Below are positions 19,591-30,062 of a DNA stretch of 64,000 bases, one piece after another. The stretch lies in assembly GCA_037954235.1 (NCBI GenBank), contig JBBMOA010000001.1, forward strand, positions 31,149,574 to 31,213,573, given 5' to 3'. A program made the translations under genes and the position numbers. Origin of the DNA: Aulostomus chinensis (lineage: Eukaryota > Chordata > Actinopteri > Syngnathiformes > Aulostomidae). Numbering within the stretch: position 1 is the first letter of the stretch; each line of letters opens with the position of its first letter. The notes below the pieces were generated by a model, which made no database searches, was not told where the DNA came from, and saw only the letters and a program-made list of their open reading frames with translations.

Positions 19591-21991
19591 TCATCTCAGA
19601 TCATTAGCAATTCTTCTTACATCACTGTTGCATTATTTTTAGTTTCATAGCAACTCTTACTACATTACTGTGTCATTATTTTAAGGTTTTTAGCAACTCT
19701 TCATAAATTACTGTCAGCATCACTTTGAGTTTATTAGCAACTATCACTACATTACTGTCAGCATCATTCTTGAATTCATTAGCAATTCTTCCGGCATCAC
19801 TGTAGCATCATTTTGAGATCATTAGCAATTGTTACGACATCACCGTAGTATAATTTTGAGGTTAGTAGCAACTCTTACTACATGACTGTCAGCTTCACTT
19901 TGAGGTTGTTCAAAACACTTACTACGTTACTGTAAGCATAACTGAGTTTATTAGCAACTATCACTACATGACTGTCAGCATCACTTTGAGTTCATTAACA
20001 ATTCTTCCGACATCACTGTAGCATTATTTTGAGGTTATTAGCAACTCTTACTACATTACTCTCAGCATCATTTTTAGGTTACTCGCAACTCTAACCAGGT
20101 GACTGTCAGCATCACTTTGAGGTTATTCGAAACTTTCACTACATCACTGTCGCATCATTTTGAGATCATTAGCAATTCTTCTGACATCACTGTCGCATTA
20201 TTTTGAGGTTCGTAGCAACTCTTACTGCATGACTGTCAGCATCACTTTGAGGTTATTCGAAACTTTCACGACATTACAGTTAGCATCATTTTGAGTTCCT
20301 TAGCAGTTCTTCCGACATCACTGTCGCATTATTTTGAGGTTCGTAGCAACTCTTACTACATGACTGTCAGCATCACTTTGAGGTAGTTCGAAACACTTAC
20401 GACATTACTGTAAGCATCACTGAGTTTATTAGCAACTATCGCTACATTACTGTTGGCATTATTTTGAGTTCATTAGCAATTCTTACTACATGACCGTCAC
20501 ATCATTTTGATATCATTAGCAATTCTTACAACATCACTGTAGCATCAGTTTGAGATCATTAGCAGCTCTTACTAGATTTCCGTTAGCATCATTTTGAGTT
20601 TATTAGCAATTCTTCCGACATCGCTGTCGCATTATTTTGAGTTTTGTAGCAACTCTTACTATATGACTGTCAGCATCACTTTGAGGCCATTCGAAACTTT
20701 CATTCCATTACAGTTAGCATCATTTTGAGTTCATTAGCAATTCTTGCTACATCACTGTCGCATCATTTTGAGACCATTAGCAATTCTTCCAACATCACTG
20801 TCGCATTATTTTGAGGTTCGTAGCAACTCTGACTACATGACTGTCAGCATCACTTTGAGGTAGTTCGAAACACTAACTACATTACTGTAAGCATCATTTT
20901 GAGTGTATTAGCAATTCTTATGACAACAGTGTAGCATAATTTTAACGTTAGTTTCAACTCTTCCTACATTACCATCAGCATCATTTTTAGTTTTTTAGCA
21001 TCTCTTACTACATCACTGTAGCATCATTTTGAGTTCATTAGCAACTCTTCCGACATCACTGTCGCATTATTTTGAGTTTAGTAGCAACTCTTACTACATG
21101 ACTGTCAGCATCATTTTGAGGGAGTTTGAAACTCTTACTACATTATTGTAAGTATCACTGAGTTTATTAGCAACTATCACTACGTTACTGTTAGCATCAT
21201 TTTGAGTTCATTAGAAATTTTTCTGAAATCACTGTCGCATTATTTTGAGGTTATTAGCAACTCTTAATACATTACTGTCCGCATCATTTTTAGGTTACTC
21301 GAAACTCTAACCACATGACTGTCAGCATCACTTTGAGGTTATTCGAAACTTTCACTACATTACTGTTAGCATCATTTTGAATTTATTAGCAGCTCTTACT
21401 AGATTACCGTCGCATCATTTTGAGATCATGAGCAATTCTTCCGACATCACAGTCGCATTATTTTGTGGTTTTTAGCAACTCTTACATTATTCTTGCATTA
21501 TTTTGAGGTTCGTAGCAACTCTTACCACATGACTGTCAGCATCACTTTGAGGTTATTCGAAACTTTCACTACATTACTGTTAGCATCATTTTGAATTTAT
21601 TAGCAGCTCTTACTAGATTACCGTCGCATCATTTTGAGATCATGAGCAATTCTTCCGACATCACAGTCGCATTATTTTGTGGTTTTTAGCAACTCTTACT
21701 ACATTATTCTTGCATTATTTTGAGGTTCGTAGCAACTCTTACTACATGACTGTAAGCATCACTGAGTTTATTAGCAACTATCACTACATTACTGTTTGCA
21801 TCGTTTTGAGTTTATTAGCAATTCTTACGACATCACTGTCGCATCATTTTGAGATCATTAGCAATTCTTCTGAAATCACTGTCGCATTACTTTGAGGTTC
21901 GAAGCAACTCTTACTACATTACTGTCAGCATCACTTAGTTTATTAGCAACTATCACTACATTACTGTTAGCATCATTTTGAGTTCATTAGC
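19591..21991 (+). repeat. 43-44 bp AT-rich satellite, + orientation (block 1)
   Basis: The block consists of a degenerate monomer whose landmarks are CATYACTGT, GCATYATTTTGAG, TTAGCAA and YTCTTACTAC. Counting between equivalent landmarks gives 43 or 44 bases. Monomers vary by substitutions and small indels, and no long higher-order period is obvious. The block abuts the decayed snRNA unit on the left and the inverted-repeat arm on the right. No gene is visible; short frames are satellite by-products. Confidence 0.93.
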
Positions 21992-22775
21992 AATGTGGGG
22001 CTTTGATTGGGAATTGTAAGAAAAATCACTGAATGAACAACACAAACACAGACTGTGTCTGAAATTCCACACCTGCACCCGAAACCAGTGTGGAATCAAT
22101 TGTATCCACTGTCAATCCTGATTCTGGAGAAATTTCTTTGTGTGTTTTGATGGACGCGAGCCAAGCAGAAATTTCCCACAATACAATAGGGCGGCGTTTG
22201 GTCAGTGTTGAGCAGGCGTCAGTCTGACAATGATGTCATATTATTGTGTCATCACTTGACCAGACCCAAAAGTAGGCTCAGGTATCAGTTTCTTCTCAAT
22301 GCTAATGTCTGCTAGCTTAGTCTGCTACTTTGATGGCTCTGCCTGCTCAAAGGTCCAGACCCCTGGATGTGGTGGTTCCTACCTGAATGTAGAGTCTGTC
22401 AGCTCATGTTGTTAAATCAACTCACCAGGAACACCAGTAGATTTCAATGGACTGACAATGAGTCTCATTGAATGGGTGTCTCGTCCAACGAGAAACAATC
22501 AGTCTCAGGTTGAAGCTCATCAATGAGGTCTTGTGGATCAGTGGCTTGCATGAATGAATGAGTTGGAAGACTTCTTGGAAATTAAAGAGGATTTAATACA
22601 ATTAAGAAAACCCTTAAGACAGAGTGATAATTCCAGCAGAGTAATTAAGGCCCATATTGAGTAGCAGGTATGAATTAGCCTGGATTTATCTGAGCTTCAA
22701 GTAGACGGCTAAGAGGCAGGTGGAAAGGTGTGTAGGATGAACGATGGTGACCTCCAACCAAATGAAGAGGACTGA

Positions 22776-23120
22776 GTGGAGGCTGACCAGCTCTACGGAG
22801 TCAGGCGGAGTTTGGCAGCGACACAGGAGTCCAGGCCTGAATCGGTGAAAACCAACGTAACCGGCTTACGTTCTCAGCTGGATTCTCCCATCGATGTACG
22901 ACGCCTCTCCAACGAACTGGTGGGAGGACGGCCTCCAAAGCCTCCACCTCGTCGACCGTGGCTCCCGCTGAGATTCGCTCGATGAAGAAGGGAAGCGCGT
23001 TGATTGGCTACCCTCTGGTCTCAGGCTGCTGGCTGCCTGGACTAAGCTGCTCTTCTCCGACACAAAGGTGGCTTCTCTCTCTTCAAGGCTCACAGGAGGT
23101 CAAGAGTGTAGCGACCGTGA
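22776..23120 (-). other. CpG-rich exon-like segment in the left arm
   Basis: This stretch is richer in CpG than its surroundings. On the minus strand it has a 75-codon frame (22866-23093) ending next to a possible splice donor (AACGTAAG). Its copy in the right arm (28952-29179) keeps the frame with two amino-acid changes. A second minus-strand frame reads through FFIERISAGATVDEVEALE, but has a stop just upstream. I do not recognise a family. It may be an exon or 5' end of an unknown gene, or chance. Confidence 0.3.
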
Positions 23121-23538
23121 GCCGAGATCGATGATGAATTACAAAAATAGAAAATCAAAAAATAAATTAGAGGAATAGAAAAGAAAAGGGGGGGGGGGGC
23201 GGACCAGCTGCTCTAGGAGCTCACACACAAAGGGCAGAAACAAGAAGCACTGAAGAGAGCGCCAGCAGTGGATGGTGCCACCTCTGTTACAGTAAACTGG
23301 TCCGCCTCAGAGCAGTGACCTTTGACCTGTGAGGGGTTGTTGGCCAATCAGCACACTTTGCTGTCTTCAGTCCTTCTCAGATATCAACAAATGAAGCTGG
23401 TTGAACAGACAGCAATCATCATCACTCAGAGACATCACCTGGAGAGGAAGACTGCTCCGAGTTCTGACAATGACAGTGAAGAGGCAAGGAGAGCTGGACA
23501 ACCACAGACAGTGAAACATTCGGAACATCATGTTGATA

Positions 23539-23540
<2 letters not shown>

Positions 23541-23570
<30 letters not shown>
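23541..23570. repeat. (TG)n microsatellite at the inner end of the left arm
   Basis: About 15 GT dinucleotides. The mirror copy is the (CA)n run at 28475-28504. Homology between the arms ends here. Confidence 0.95.
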
Positions 23571-23573
<3 letters not shown>

Positions 23574-24353
23574 CCATGTTAAACTCTTTTAAATAAATGT
23601 TTCAGCCTGCTATTATCTGGATGCTGTATGATTCCTGCAACCCCAGACTAACTCAGGTGTTCGTACTGCAACCTAAAGCATGGTGATGAGGAGAATGATG
23701 AACAATCCACAAGGTGATCAGAAAATAAGAAATGGATTCAGGAACAACAAACCCATCTCTGAACATGTGATTGAAACATGTGAGTGGGACTGGCAGAACC
23801 TGGCTTTACCTCAAAGTGTCTCATCCAGAGATCTGTGACAGGCGTCTGCTGTGGAGGGTCAGTCTGTCCGTCCACATTCAGATCATTGATGCAGCGACTC
23901 TGCTAGGATCAAACTACTCAGGATGAAACAGACCAATGCTGACATCAAGTAGCAACTCAGCAGCTGATCAACTGAGTCCTCAGCACCAGTAGAGCCTGGT
24001 CCTGGTCCCTGGGGGGCTCCAACCACCAGCCTCTCTGTTAACAGCCGAACGCCACAGAGACTCTGAGTCTCCTGCTGTTCATGAAGAGTTTTCAGGCTAA
24101 ATTCAGTGTGTGAGGTCCACACTGCACATTTGAGGGACCATGAAGGACAGAGGAGAGTCTGACTGTCATGGTGAAAGCCTTCAGCACTAGAACTGAAACA
24201 GCCCCACCATCTTAACCCCCCCAGACCAAACATCATCGTCCAGCCTCCAACCAGAGGTCCATCAGTTATCATGGAGCCACAGGTGGAGTCTGGATTCTTT
24301 TCTAGAATGAGACGGCAGTGACAGTCCTGCAGAGTGACATCACTGACATGAAT

Positions 24354-24400
24354 GGATGACTTCAGTCACATGACTGGATGACTTCAGTCACATGACTTCA
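24354..24400. repeat. Two-copy 22 bp tandem repeat
   Basis: GGATGACTTCAGTCACATGA plus CT occurs at 24354-24375 and again at 24376-24397. Confidence 0.85.
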
Positions 24401-24474
24401 GTGCCAAACAGTGCACATTGGTGCCGACCAGTCAAAACCACCTCAGACTGTATCATTCTATATGCTTGGCTGTA

Positions 24475-24500
24475 GTGTGTGTGTGTGTGTGTGTGTGTGT
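24475..24500. repeat. (GT)n microsatellite
   Basis: About 13 GT units followed by a T run. Confidence 0.95.
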
Positions 24501-25992
24501 TTTTAAAAAGGCAAAAAACTCTTTTTTTAAGCAACAGAACTTTAATACAAACACAAAATGAAAAGCAGAACAAGCCAGAACCCAAAATATGGATTTACAG
24601 AGGAAGCGTGCTGGGCCCAGAACCCAGAGGTGGATGGATCAAAACCATCCTCTGCTAAAAGAAGGGAACAAAATAAACCTGGTTGTTTTGAAATGTGAAT
24701 CTGTTGAAGAGGGTGGAAATGGTGAGGGAGTCAGTTGTTCCTTTTGTTTTATGACAGAGACCTCATTGTGAACTAAATCATTTTAATTCTTTACTTGAAG
24801 ATTCATGCTTTTTCGCTCAAAATGTTTGACAACTTCCTCCATGCTGGTGCCCCATCACACACAACAGGTGCACTTGTCCTCTTTTCACCTCTGACCCTCA
24901 AACATTCACAGTCTTCCAGTGAACGTCCAATTGTCCTCTGAAATAAGACATGAATCTTTCCCTGCTGAGACTCCTGATCTCTGACTGTCACTAGCATGTG
25001 CTAGCAGAATACAGCACTCCTTCTTCATGATCTGTCTTTGTCTCTGACCAGCTCTCCTGCTCTCTTTCCTCCTACCAGTCAAAGCAGACATCTTCACCTA
25101 CTGATCTTGGATCTGCTGCCCGTTCCTGCCTGGTAAAAGAAGGAACCAGCACCTGGTTCTCCAGGCTGAATGAACTCCAGGACGTTGGCCAGCCATGTCA
25201 GTTGAAACCTTATTTGTCCTAATAGAGAAAAAAATAAGTCTGATTGTTGATGAAAGATGTCATCATGGCTTTGAAACTGTGGTTGGGGACCAGCCAACAT
25301 GAGCACATTCATGGAAGAATAGCAGGAAAAACAGGAAGTGTTAGTTAGCAAGTACTCACCAGTCTGTCACTATCATACTTGATTCTAGTGGAACAAAATG
25401 GCTGCTGCTGACTGTGCTGCCTGGTGGAGGATCACTCTTCACCATCCTCTCAGGCCTTGATGGAACCAAAAAGGCCAGTTCCTGGAGAAGATCCTCTAGG
25501 GGTCCAGGTTAAAGCGGTGCCCCAGCTGGCACCAGGCGCTGACCCAGGTCCTGCATGGGAGATACTGTCAGTTCTGTTCTGCCCTGCTCACAACCACAGG
25601 CTGGTGTTGAGGCCTGCAGCAACCAGGGCCCCAGTCACCAAGAGTATAAAGGCTGGTCATTGTGGCAGTGGGAGGAGTCAAAATGAAGACAGACCAATGT
25701 GAGCAGGACGTTCCTGGAGAAGTCAGAAGAACTTGACCATGTTTCCTACAGTACCCAGGAGGCCTGGTAGTTGTTGAAGGAAGCTCCAAAAGCAAAGAGC
25801 AGACAGCAGGACATCAAAAGAAAAGATCCAGACACTAAAACTACAAGTAGAAACAAGAAGAAATACTAAAAGCTTTGGAAAGATACTACAAGGTTGGATA
25901 TACATTATTATATACACTACTATTCTGACTGACTCCGAAAGAGGGACAGGAAACATTAGAATGTGGATCAGATCAGCTGATTTCAGTGTTGA

Positions 25993-26118
25993 GTCCATCC
26001 CTCCATCCACTTTCTGTTCTTATCCTTTAAGGGTCACGGGGGGGGGGGGGGGGGCGATCCCAGGTGACGTTGTTCAAGAGGCAGGGTTCACCCTGGACAG
26101 GTCACCAGTCCATCAGGA
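25993..26118 (-). mobile_element. SINE 3'-tail fragment
   Basis: On the minus strand this matches the 3' half of the SINE at 26311-26640: the GATGGACTGGTGACCTGTCC core, then AGGGTGAACCCTG, then the end GGATAAG. It ends in a CCATCCCTCCATCC tract typical of the GGATGGATGG tail seen in fish. The G run at 26038-26054 replaces part of the element. The 5' tRNA-like head is missing. Confidence 0.7.
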
Positions 26119-26310
26119 GAAATGAGGTGGACGGTATCATGCAACCTAAACTAAAACATTAGTCAGATCAAATTCAGATTAAAGCAAGAGTCTCCAGATC
26201 AAAGTCAGAATTCCTGATGATGTCATCAGGGCTTTGACAGTAACTAGAATTCTGTCTTTGATCTCAGGAGGACATGAAAGAAACACAATTGAGGAAAGTA
26301 GAAGAGAGCA

Positions 26311-26640
26311 TGGCTGCATGATGGTGCAGTGGTGAGCACTGTGGCCTCACAGCAAGAAGGTTCTGGTTTGAGTCCAGGCTCGGGTGGGGAATCTTTCTGT
26401 GTAGAGTCTGCATGTTCTCCCCATGAATGCGTGGGTTCTCTCTGGTACTCCGGCTCCTTCCCACTGTCCAAAGACATGTAATTGGGGACGAGGCTGATTG
26501 GACACTCTAAATTGACCGTAGGTATAAATGGTTGTTCGTCTCTGTGTGCTGACCCTGTGATGGACTGGTGACCTGTCCAGGGTGAACCCCGCCTCTGGCC
26601 CGTAGATGCTGGGATAGGCTCCACCCCCCCCCCTCGACCA
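26311..26640 (+). mobile_element. tRNA-headed SINE, common teleost type
   Basis: The 5' head has a polymerase III A box (TGGTGCAGTGG, 26322-26332) and a B box (GGTTTGAGTCC, 26365-26375) separated by about 33 bases, as in tRNA-derived SINEs. The body has the familiar fish-repeat words GCATGTTCTCCCC, CGTGGGTTCTCTC, CCAAAGACATG and TCTAAATTGACCGTAGG, then the GTGATGGACTGG...CTGTCCAGGGTG tail. It ends in a C run and CTCGACC, lacking the usual GGATGGATGG end. The exact family name is not certain. Confidence 0.75.
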
Positions 26641-26820
26641 TCAGTGTAGGTGTTTTGTTAATTGCATGCCACATGAAATTATTGTTTATTACTGTTGGTC
26701 AGTTTTCTAGCGACAGTCTCACAGTGGCAAGACAAGAACACTTCTACTTTTGATGATGACAGTTTGTTCAACACTAAACTTCATCCAGTACCATGTTGTC
26801 AAACACTGGAACCTCCACAG
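26641..26820. other. Unassigned sequence between the SINE and tRNA-Lys
   Basis: No gene or repeat recognised. Confidence 0.5.
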
Positions 26821-26893
26821 CACCTGAACAGGGACTTGAACCCTGGACCCTCAGATTAAAAGTCTGATGCTCTACCGTCTGAGCTCCTCAGGT
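26821..26893 (-). tRNA. tRNA-Lys(TTT)-like gene
   Basis: On the minus strand this 73-base segment folds as a tRNA with anticodon UUU in the loop CUUUUAA. The D, anticodon, variable and T regions nearly match vertebrate tRNA-Lys (GAGCATCAGACTTTTAATCT, then GGGTCCAGGGTTCAAGTCCC). The acceptor arms ACCTGAG and TTCAGGT differ from the usual lysine acceptor yet pair along all seven positions (one G-U). Position 8 is G rather than the conserved U, which also weakens the A box, and no T4 terminator follows nearby. It could be a working divergent gene or a pseudogene. Confidence 0.7.
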
Positions 26894-27136
26894 TCTTTCT
26901 ACAGCATTGAGACAGGAACAGAAACACCTGTGAAGGTCAAACTGATGCTTTCTTGACTTGTTCAGTCCTCCATGTTAAAGTCCACCATGCTTTTGATTGG
27001 CTCTGATTCTCTGTGGCAAAATCCAACAAGAGGCTCCAAAAATGTCCTGAATGTCACAAGAATGCACAGGACAAGATGTTAGTTTCCTTCATGTCTGCAG
27101 TTCCTCCACTGGAAAGTAAAGTCAATGCTGCTCCTC

Positions 27137-27209
27137 TGCTGAAACCTGGGATCGGATCAGGGACCTTTAGATCTTCAGTCTAAGGCTCTCCCAACTGAGC
27201 TGGTTCAGT
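27137..27209 (-). pseudogene. tRNA-Phe(GAA) relic
   Basis: On the minus strand the core AGCTCAGTTGGGAGAGC and TTAGACTGAAGATCTAAAGG match vertebrate tRNA-Phe with anticodon GAA. The acceptor stem has two mismatches (positions 1-72 and 7-66). The T arm reads CCTGATCCGATCCCAGG, where the invariant G53 and T-loop bases are changed, which damages the B box. It lies 244 bases from the tRNA-Lys-like gene on the same strand. Probably a decayed gene or tRNA-derived fragment. Confidence 0.65.
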
Positions 27210-27285
27210 TCTGAGTGAGGGCCCTGCTTCTCTCATTTATAATCTCTTCCACTCTCACTGGACCTTAGAGAGGATTGGAGCTTCT

Positions 27286-27368
27286 GAAGTCCTGACACAT
27301 TGAACAGTTCTCCAGGACCATTTTTGATGAAGGTCTGGATCACACCAGCCTTTTTTGTTTGTCTTCTT
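27286..27368 (+). repeat. 83 bp direct repeat, copy 1
   Basis: From GAAGTCCTGACACATTG to GTTTGTCTTCTT; recurs identically by eye at 28149-28231. No protein or RNA recognised in it. Confidence 0.9.
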
Positions 27369-28030
27369 GCACCACCGTGCCGCCCCTACTAGTCGTCTAC
27401 ATATCAGTGTTCTCAGTATTGCACGAACATTCACATCAGTATTGTGCTAATATTTTATTTCCTGGCTCTTCAATCCTCCTATTATGAAGTTGATTGCTTC
27501 AGCGACCAGGAGACGTTATCATTGGCAGCTAGTTTACTATTATTGCTGCTGCTGTTGTTGGTTGCGTGTCTGTCTTTCATCCCCCTGTCCCTCTGTCTTT
27601 CTCTCTGCTTGTCTTTCACCCTCATCTTGTTCCCATCTTTTTGTCATTCTCTCCCTCCTTTCTCTCTGTCTTTTGTCTTTCCTTCTCTATATTTGTCTTC
27701 TGCTGTCTGTCCTGTCCTGCTCTCTTTCAACAACCAACCAGTCAAAGCAGATGTCCGGTTAAAAAAATATGATAAAAGAACTCTTGGTTTGATTTGGCTT
27801 GAGACATGAAGAAGATAGGATTGTTTTCCTTTCATTTTAGAAGCTTTTCCAGATTCATGAAAAGATCATCAATCAGTGCAGTATTTCAGACAGACTTCTG
27901 GTCCGTGAGGACGAGGAATCCAGCACAGATCCACAGAACTCCAACTGCCATCTTTGATGGTTCCTTTACAGTCTGTAGGGTGGAGAGATCCTCCTGAGTC
28001 TGGCTTGGAATGTTTGTCTGTAGATGTGTT
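27369..28030. other. Spacer of the inverted repeat, part 2: pyrimidine-rich, no gene
   Basis: Between the two direct repeats lies a C/T-rich tract (about 27560-27730, built on TCTTTC and CCCTC words) and otherwise unassigned sequence. A 121-codon frame across the tract is low-complexity (Leu/Ser-rich) and not a credible protein. Confidence 0.6.
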
Positions 28031-28148
28031 GGCCCTGTGATGGACTGGTGACCTGTCCAGGGTGAACACGGCCTGTCGCCCAAAAGCTGCTGGGATAGGC
28101 TCCACCCCCTCCATGACCCTGAACAGGATAAGCAGAAGACAATGGACA
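28031..28148 (+). mobile_element. SINE 3'-tail fragment
   Basis: Matches the 3' half of the SINE at 26311-26640 (GTGATGGACTGGTGACCTGT, GGGTGAACACGGCCT, GGGATAGGCTCCACCCCC) and goes on through GACCCTGAACAGGATAAGC to AATGGACA. It ends exactly where the second 83 bp direct repeat begins. Confidence 0.7.
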
Positions 28149-28231
28149 GAAGTCCTGACACATTGAACAGTTCTCCAGGACCATTTTTGATGAAGGTCTG
28201 GATCACACCAGCCTTTTTTGTTTGTCTTCTT
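28149..28231 (+). repeat. 83 bp direct repeat, copy 2
   Basis: Second copy of 27286-27368. The pair brackets about 780 bases that include a SINE tail and the pyrimidine tract. Likely a local duplication. Confidence 0.9.
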
Positions 28232-28359
28232 CCAGTGTCCTCAACATTGTATGAGCCAATAATTCCACATCTGTACCAGACACACCTCTGGTTGGTGGGT
28301 TTATGGATCTTTCTGTTCTAACAGTGTCTTTTATCTTGCTTTTATCTTTTCTATCTTTT

Positions 28360-28473
28360 CTTTGTATCTGCATTCTGTGGGGCACGGTGGCTCTGGAAGA
28401 GCGCTCTAACTATTGTCACTGTACCCCCCCCCCCCCCCGTACAACGAAAATAAAAGATTCTGATTCCGATTCT

Positions 28474-28475
<2 letters not shown>
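28360..28475 (+). mobile_element. Possible LINE 3' tail
   Basis: The words GGGGCACGGTGGCTC, CACTGTAC, a C run (28425-28438), GTACAACGAAAATAAA and the repeated GATTCTGATTCCGATTC resemble 3' ends of fish non-LTR elements, which often finish ACAATGACAATAAA plus short repeats. There is no coding part. Confidence 0.4.
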
Positions 28476-28507
<32 letters not shown>

Positions 28508-30062
28508 TATCAACATGATGTTCCGAATGTTTCACTGTCTGTGGTTGTCCAGCTCTCCTTGCCTCTTCACTGTCATTGTCAGAACTCGGAGCAGTCTTCC
28601 TCTCTAGGTGATGTCTCTGAGTGATGATGATTGCTGTCTGTTCAACCAGCTTCATTTGTTGATATCTGAGAAGGACTGAAGACAGCAAAGTGTGCTGATT
28701 GGCCAACAACCCCTCACAGGTCAAAGGTCACTGCTCTGAGGCGGACCAGTTTACTGTAACAGTGGTGGCACCATCCACTGCTGGCGCTCTCTTCAGTGCT
28801 TCTTGTTTCTGCCCTTTGTGTGTGAGCTCCTAGAGCAGCTGGTCCGGCTCCTCCCCCTTTTCTTTTCTATTCCTCTAATTTATTTTTTGATTTTCTATTT
28901 TTGTAATTCATCATCGATCTCGGCTCACGGTCGCTACACTCTTGACCTCCTGTGAGCCTTGAAGAGAGAGAAGCCACCTTTGTGTTGGAGAAGAGCAGCT
29001 TAGTCCAGGCAGCCAGCAGCCTGAGACCAGAGGGTAGCCCATCAACGCGCTTCCCTTCTTCATCGAGCGAATCTCAGCGGGAGCCACGGTCGACGAGGTG
29101 GAGGCTTTGGAGGCCGTCCTCCCACCAGTTCGTTGGAGAGGCGTCGTACATCGATGGGAGAATCCAGCTGAGAACGTAAGCCGGTTACGTTGGTTTTCAC
29201 CGATTCAGGCCTGGACTCCTGTGTCGCTGCCAAACTCCGCCTGACTCCGTAGAGCTGGTCAGCCTCCACTCAGTCCTCTTCATTTGGTTGGAGGTCACCA
29301 TCGTTCATCCTACACACCTTTCCACCTGCCTCTTAGCCGTCTACTTGAAGCTCAGATAAATCCAGGCTAATTCATACCTGCTACTCAATATGGGCCTTAA
29401 TTACTCTGCTGGAATTATCACTCTGTCTTAAGGGTTTTCTTAATTGTATTAAATCCTCTTTAATTTCCAAGAAGTCTTCCAACTCATTCATTCATGCAAG
29501 CCACTGATCCACAAGACCTCATTGATGAGCTTCAACCTGAGACTGATTGTTTCTCGTTGGACGAGACACCCATTCAATGAGACTCATTGTCAGTCCATTG
29601 AAATCTACTGGTGTTCCTGGTGAGTTGATTTAACAACATGAGCTGACAGAATCTACGTTCAGGTAGGAACCACCACATCCAGGGGTCTGGACCTTTGAGC
29701 AGGCAGAGCCATCAAAGTAGCAGACTAAGCTAGCAGACATTAGCATTGAGAAGAAACTGATACCTGAGCCTACTTTTGGGTCTGGTCAGGTGATGACACA
29801 ATAAAATGACATCATTGTCAGACTGACGCCTGCTCAACACTGACCAAACGCCGCCCTATTACATTGTGGGAAATTTCTACTTGGCTCGCGTCCATCAAAA
29901 CACACAAAGAAATTTCTCCAGAATCAGTATGGTTAGTGGATACAATTGAGTCCACACTGGTTTTTCATTTTGAGTCGGGTGCAGGTGTGGAATTTCAGAC
30001 ACAGTCTGTGTTTGTGTTGTTCATTCAGTGATTTTTCTTACAATTCCCAATCAAAGCCCCAC
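28476..30062 (-). repeat. Right arm of the long inverted repeat
   Basis: Reverse complement of 21992-23570, at about 95% or more by eye. The CpG-rich exon-like segment is at about 28945-29270 on the + strand here, and its 75-codon frame (28952-29179) is kept. Past the outer end the satellite continues in reverse orientation. The differences between arms show this is not a simple chimeric read-through of one molecule. Confidence 0.92.

Larger units (their letters stand above)
21992..23570 (+). repeat. Left arm of a long inverted repeat
   Basis: This low-copy sequence recurs in reverse complement at 28476-30062. The outer ends match (GTGGGGCTTTGATTGGG at the left, CCCAATCAAAGCCCCAC at the right) and the inner ends are both TG/CA microsatellites. 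The arms differ by substitutions and indels, for example a 14-base segment near 29967 absent from the left arm and a G run at 23190 that is a mixed CT stretch in the other arm. No complete gene is recognised. A GC-rich, CpG-containing exon-like segment lies at about 22776-23120. Confidence 0.92.
23571..25992. other. Spacer of the inverted repeat, part 1: no recognised gene
   Basis: About 2.4 kb of low-copy sequence. It holds a 22 bp direct repeat at 24354-24400, a (GT)n run at 24475-24500, and several short open frames on both strands with no convincing similarity. The longest, 129 codons on the minus strand (23883-24272), contains LVVGAP, which recalls integrin alpha FG-GAP repeats, but nothing else supports that. 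Confidence 0.6.

Noticed and set aside
23883..24272. 129-codon minus-strand frame with LVVGAP, possibly an integrin alpha exon
   Set aside because: Only a six-residue resemblance to an FG-GAP repeat. No further integrin motifs and no convincing splice sites.
27444..27809. 121-codon frame rich in Leu, Ser and Phe, looking like a membrane protein
   Set aside because: It is a translation of a C/T-rich tract with overlapping frames of the same kind, so low complexity explains it.
21992..30062. A single DNA transposon with long terminal inverted repeats inserted in satellite
   Set aside because: The flanking satellite is inverted on the two sides, no target-site duplication can be defined, and no transposase is seen in the spacer. 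Inverted duplication fits better.
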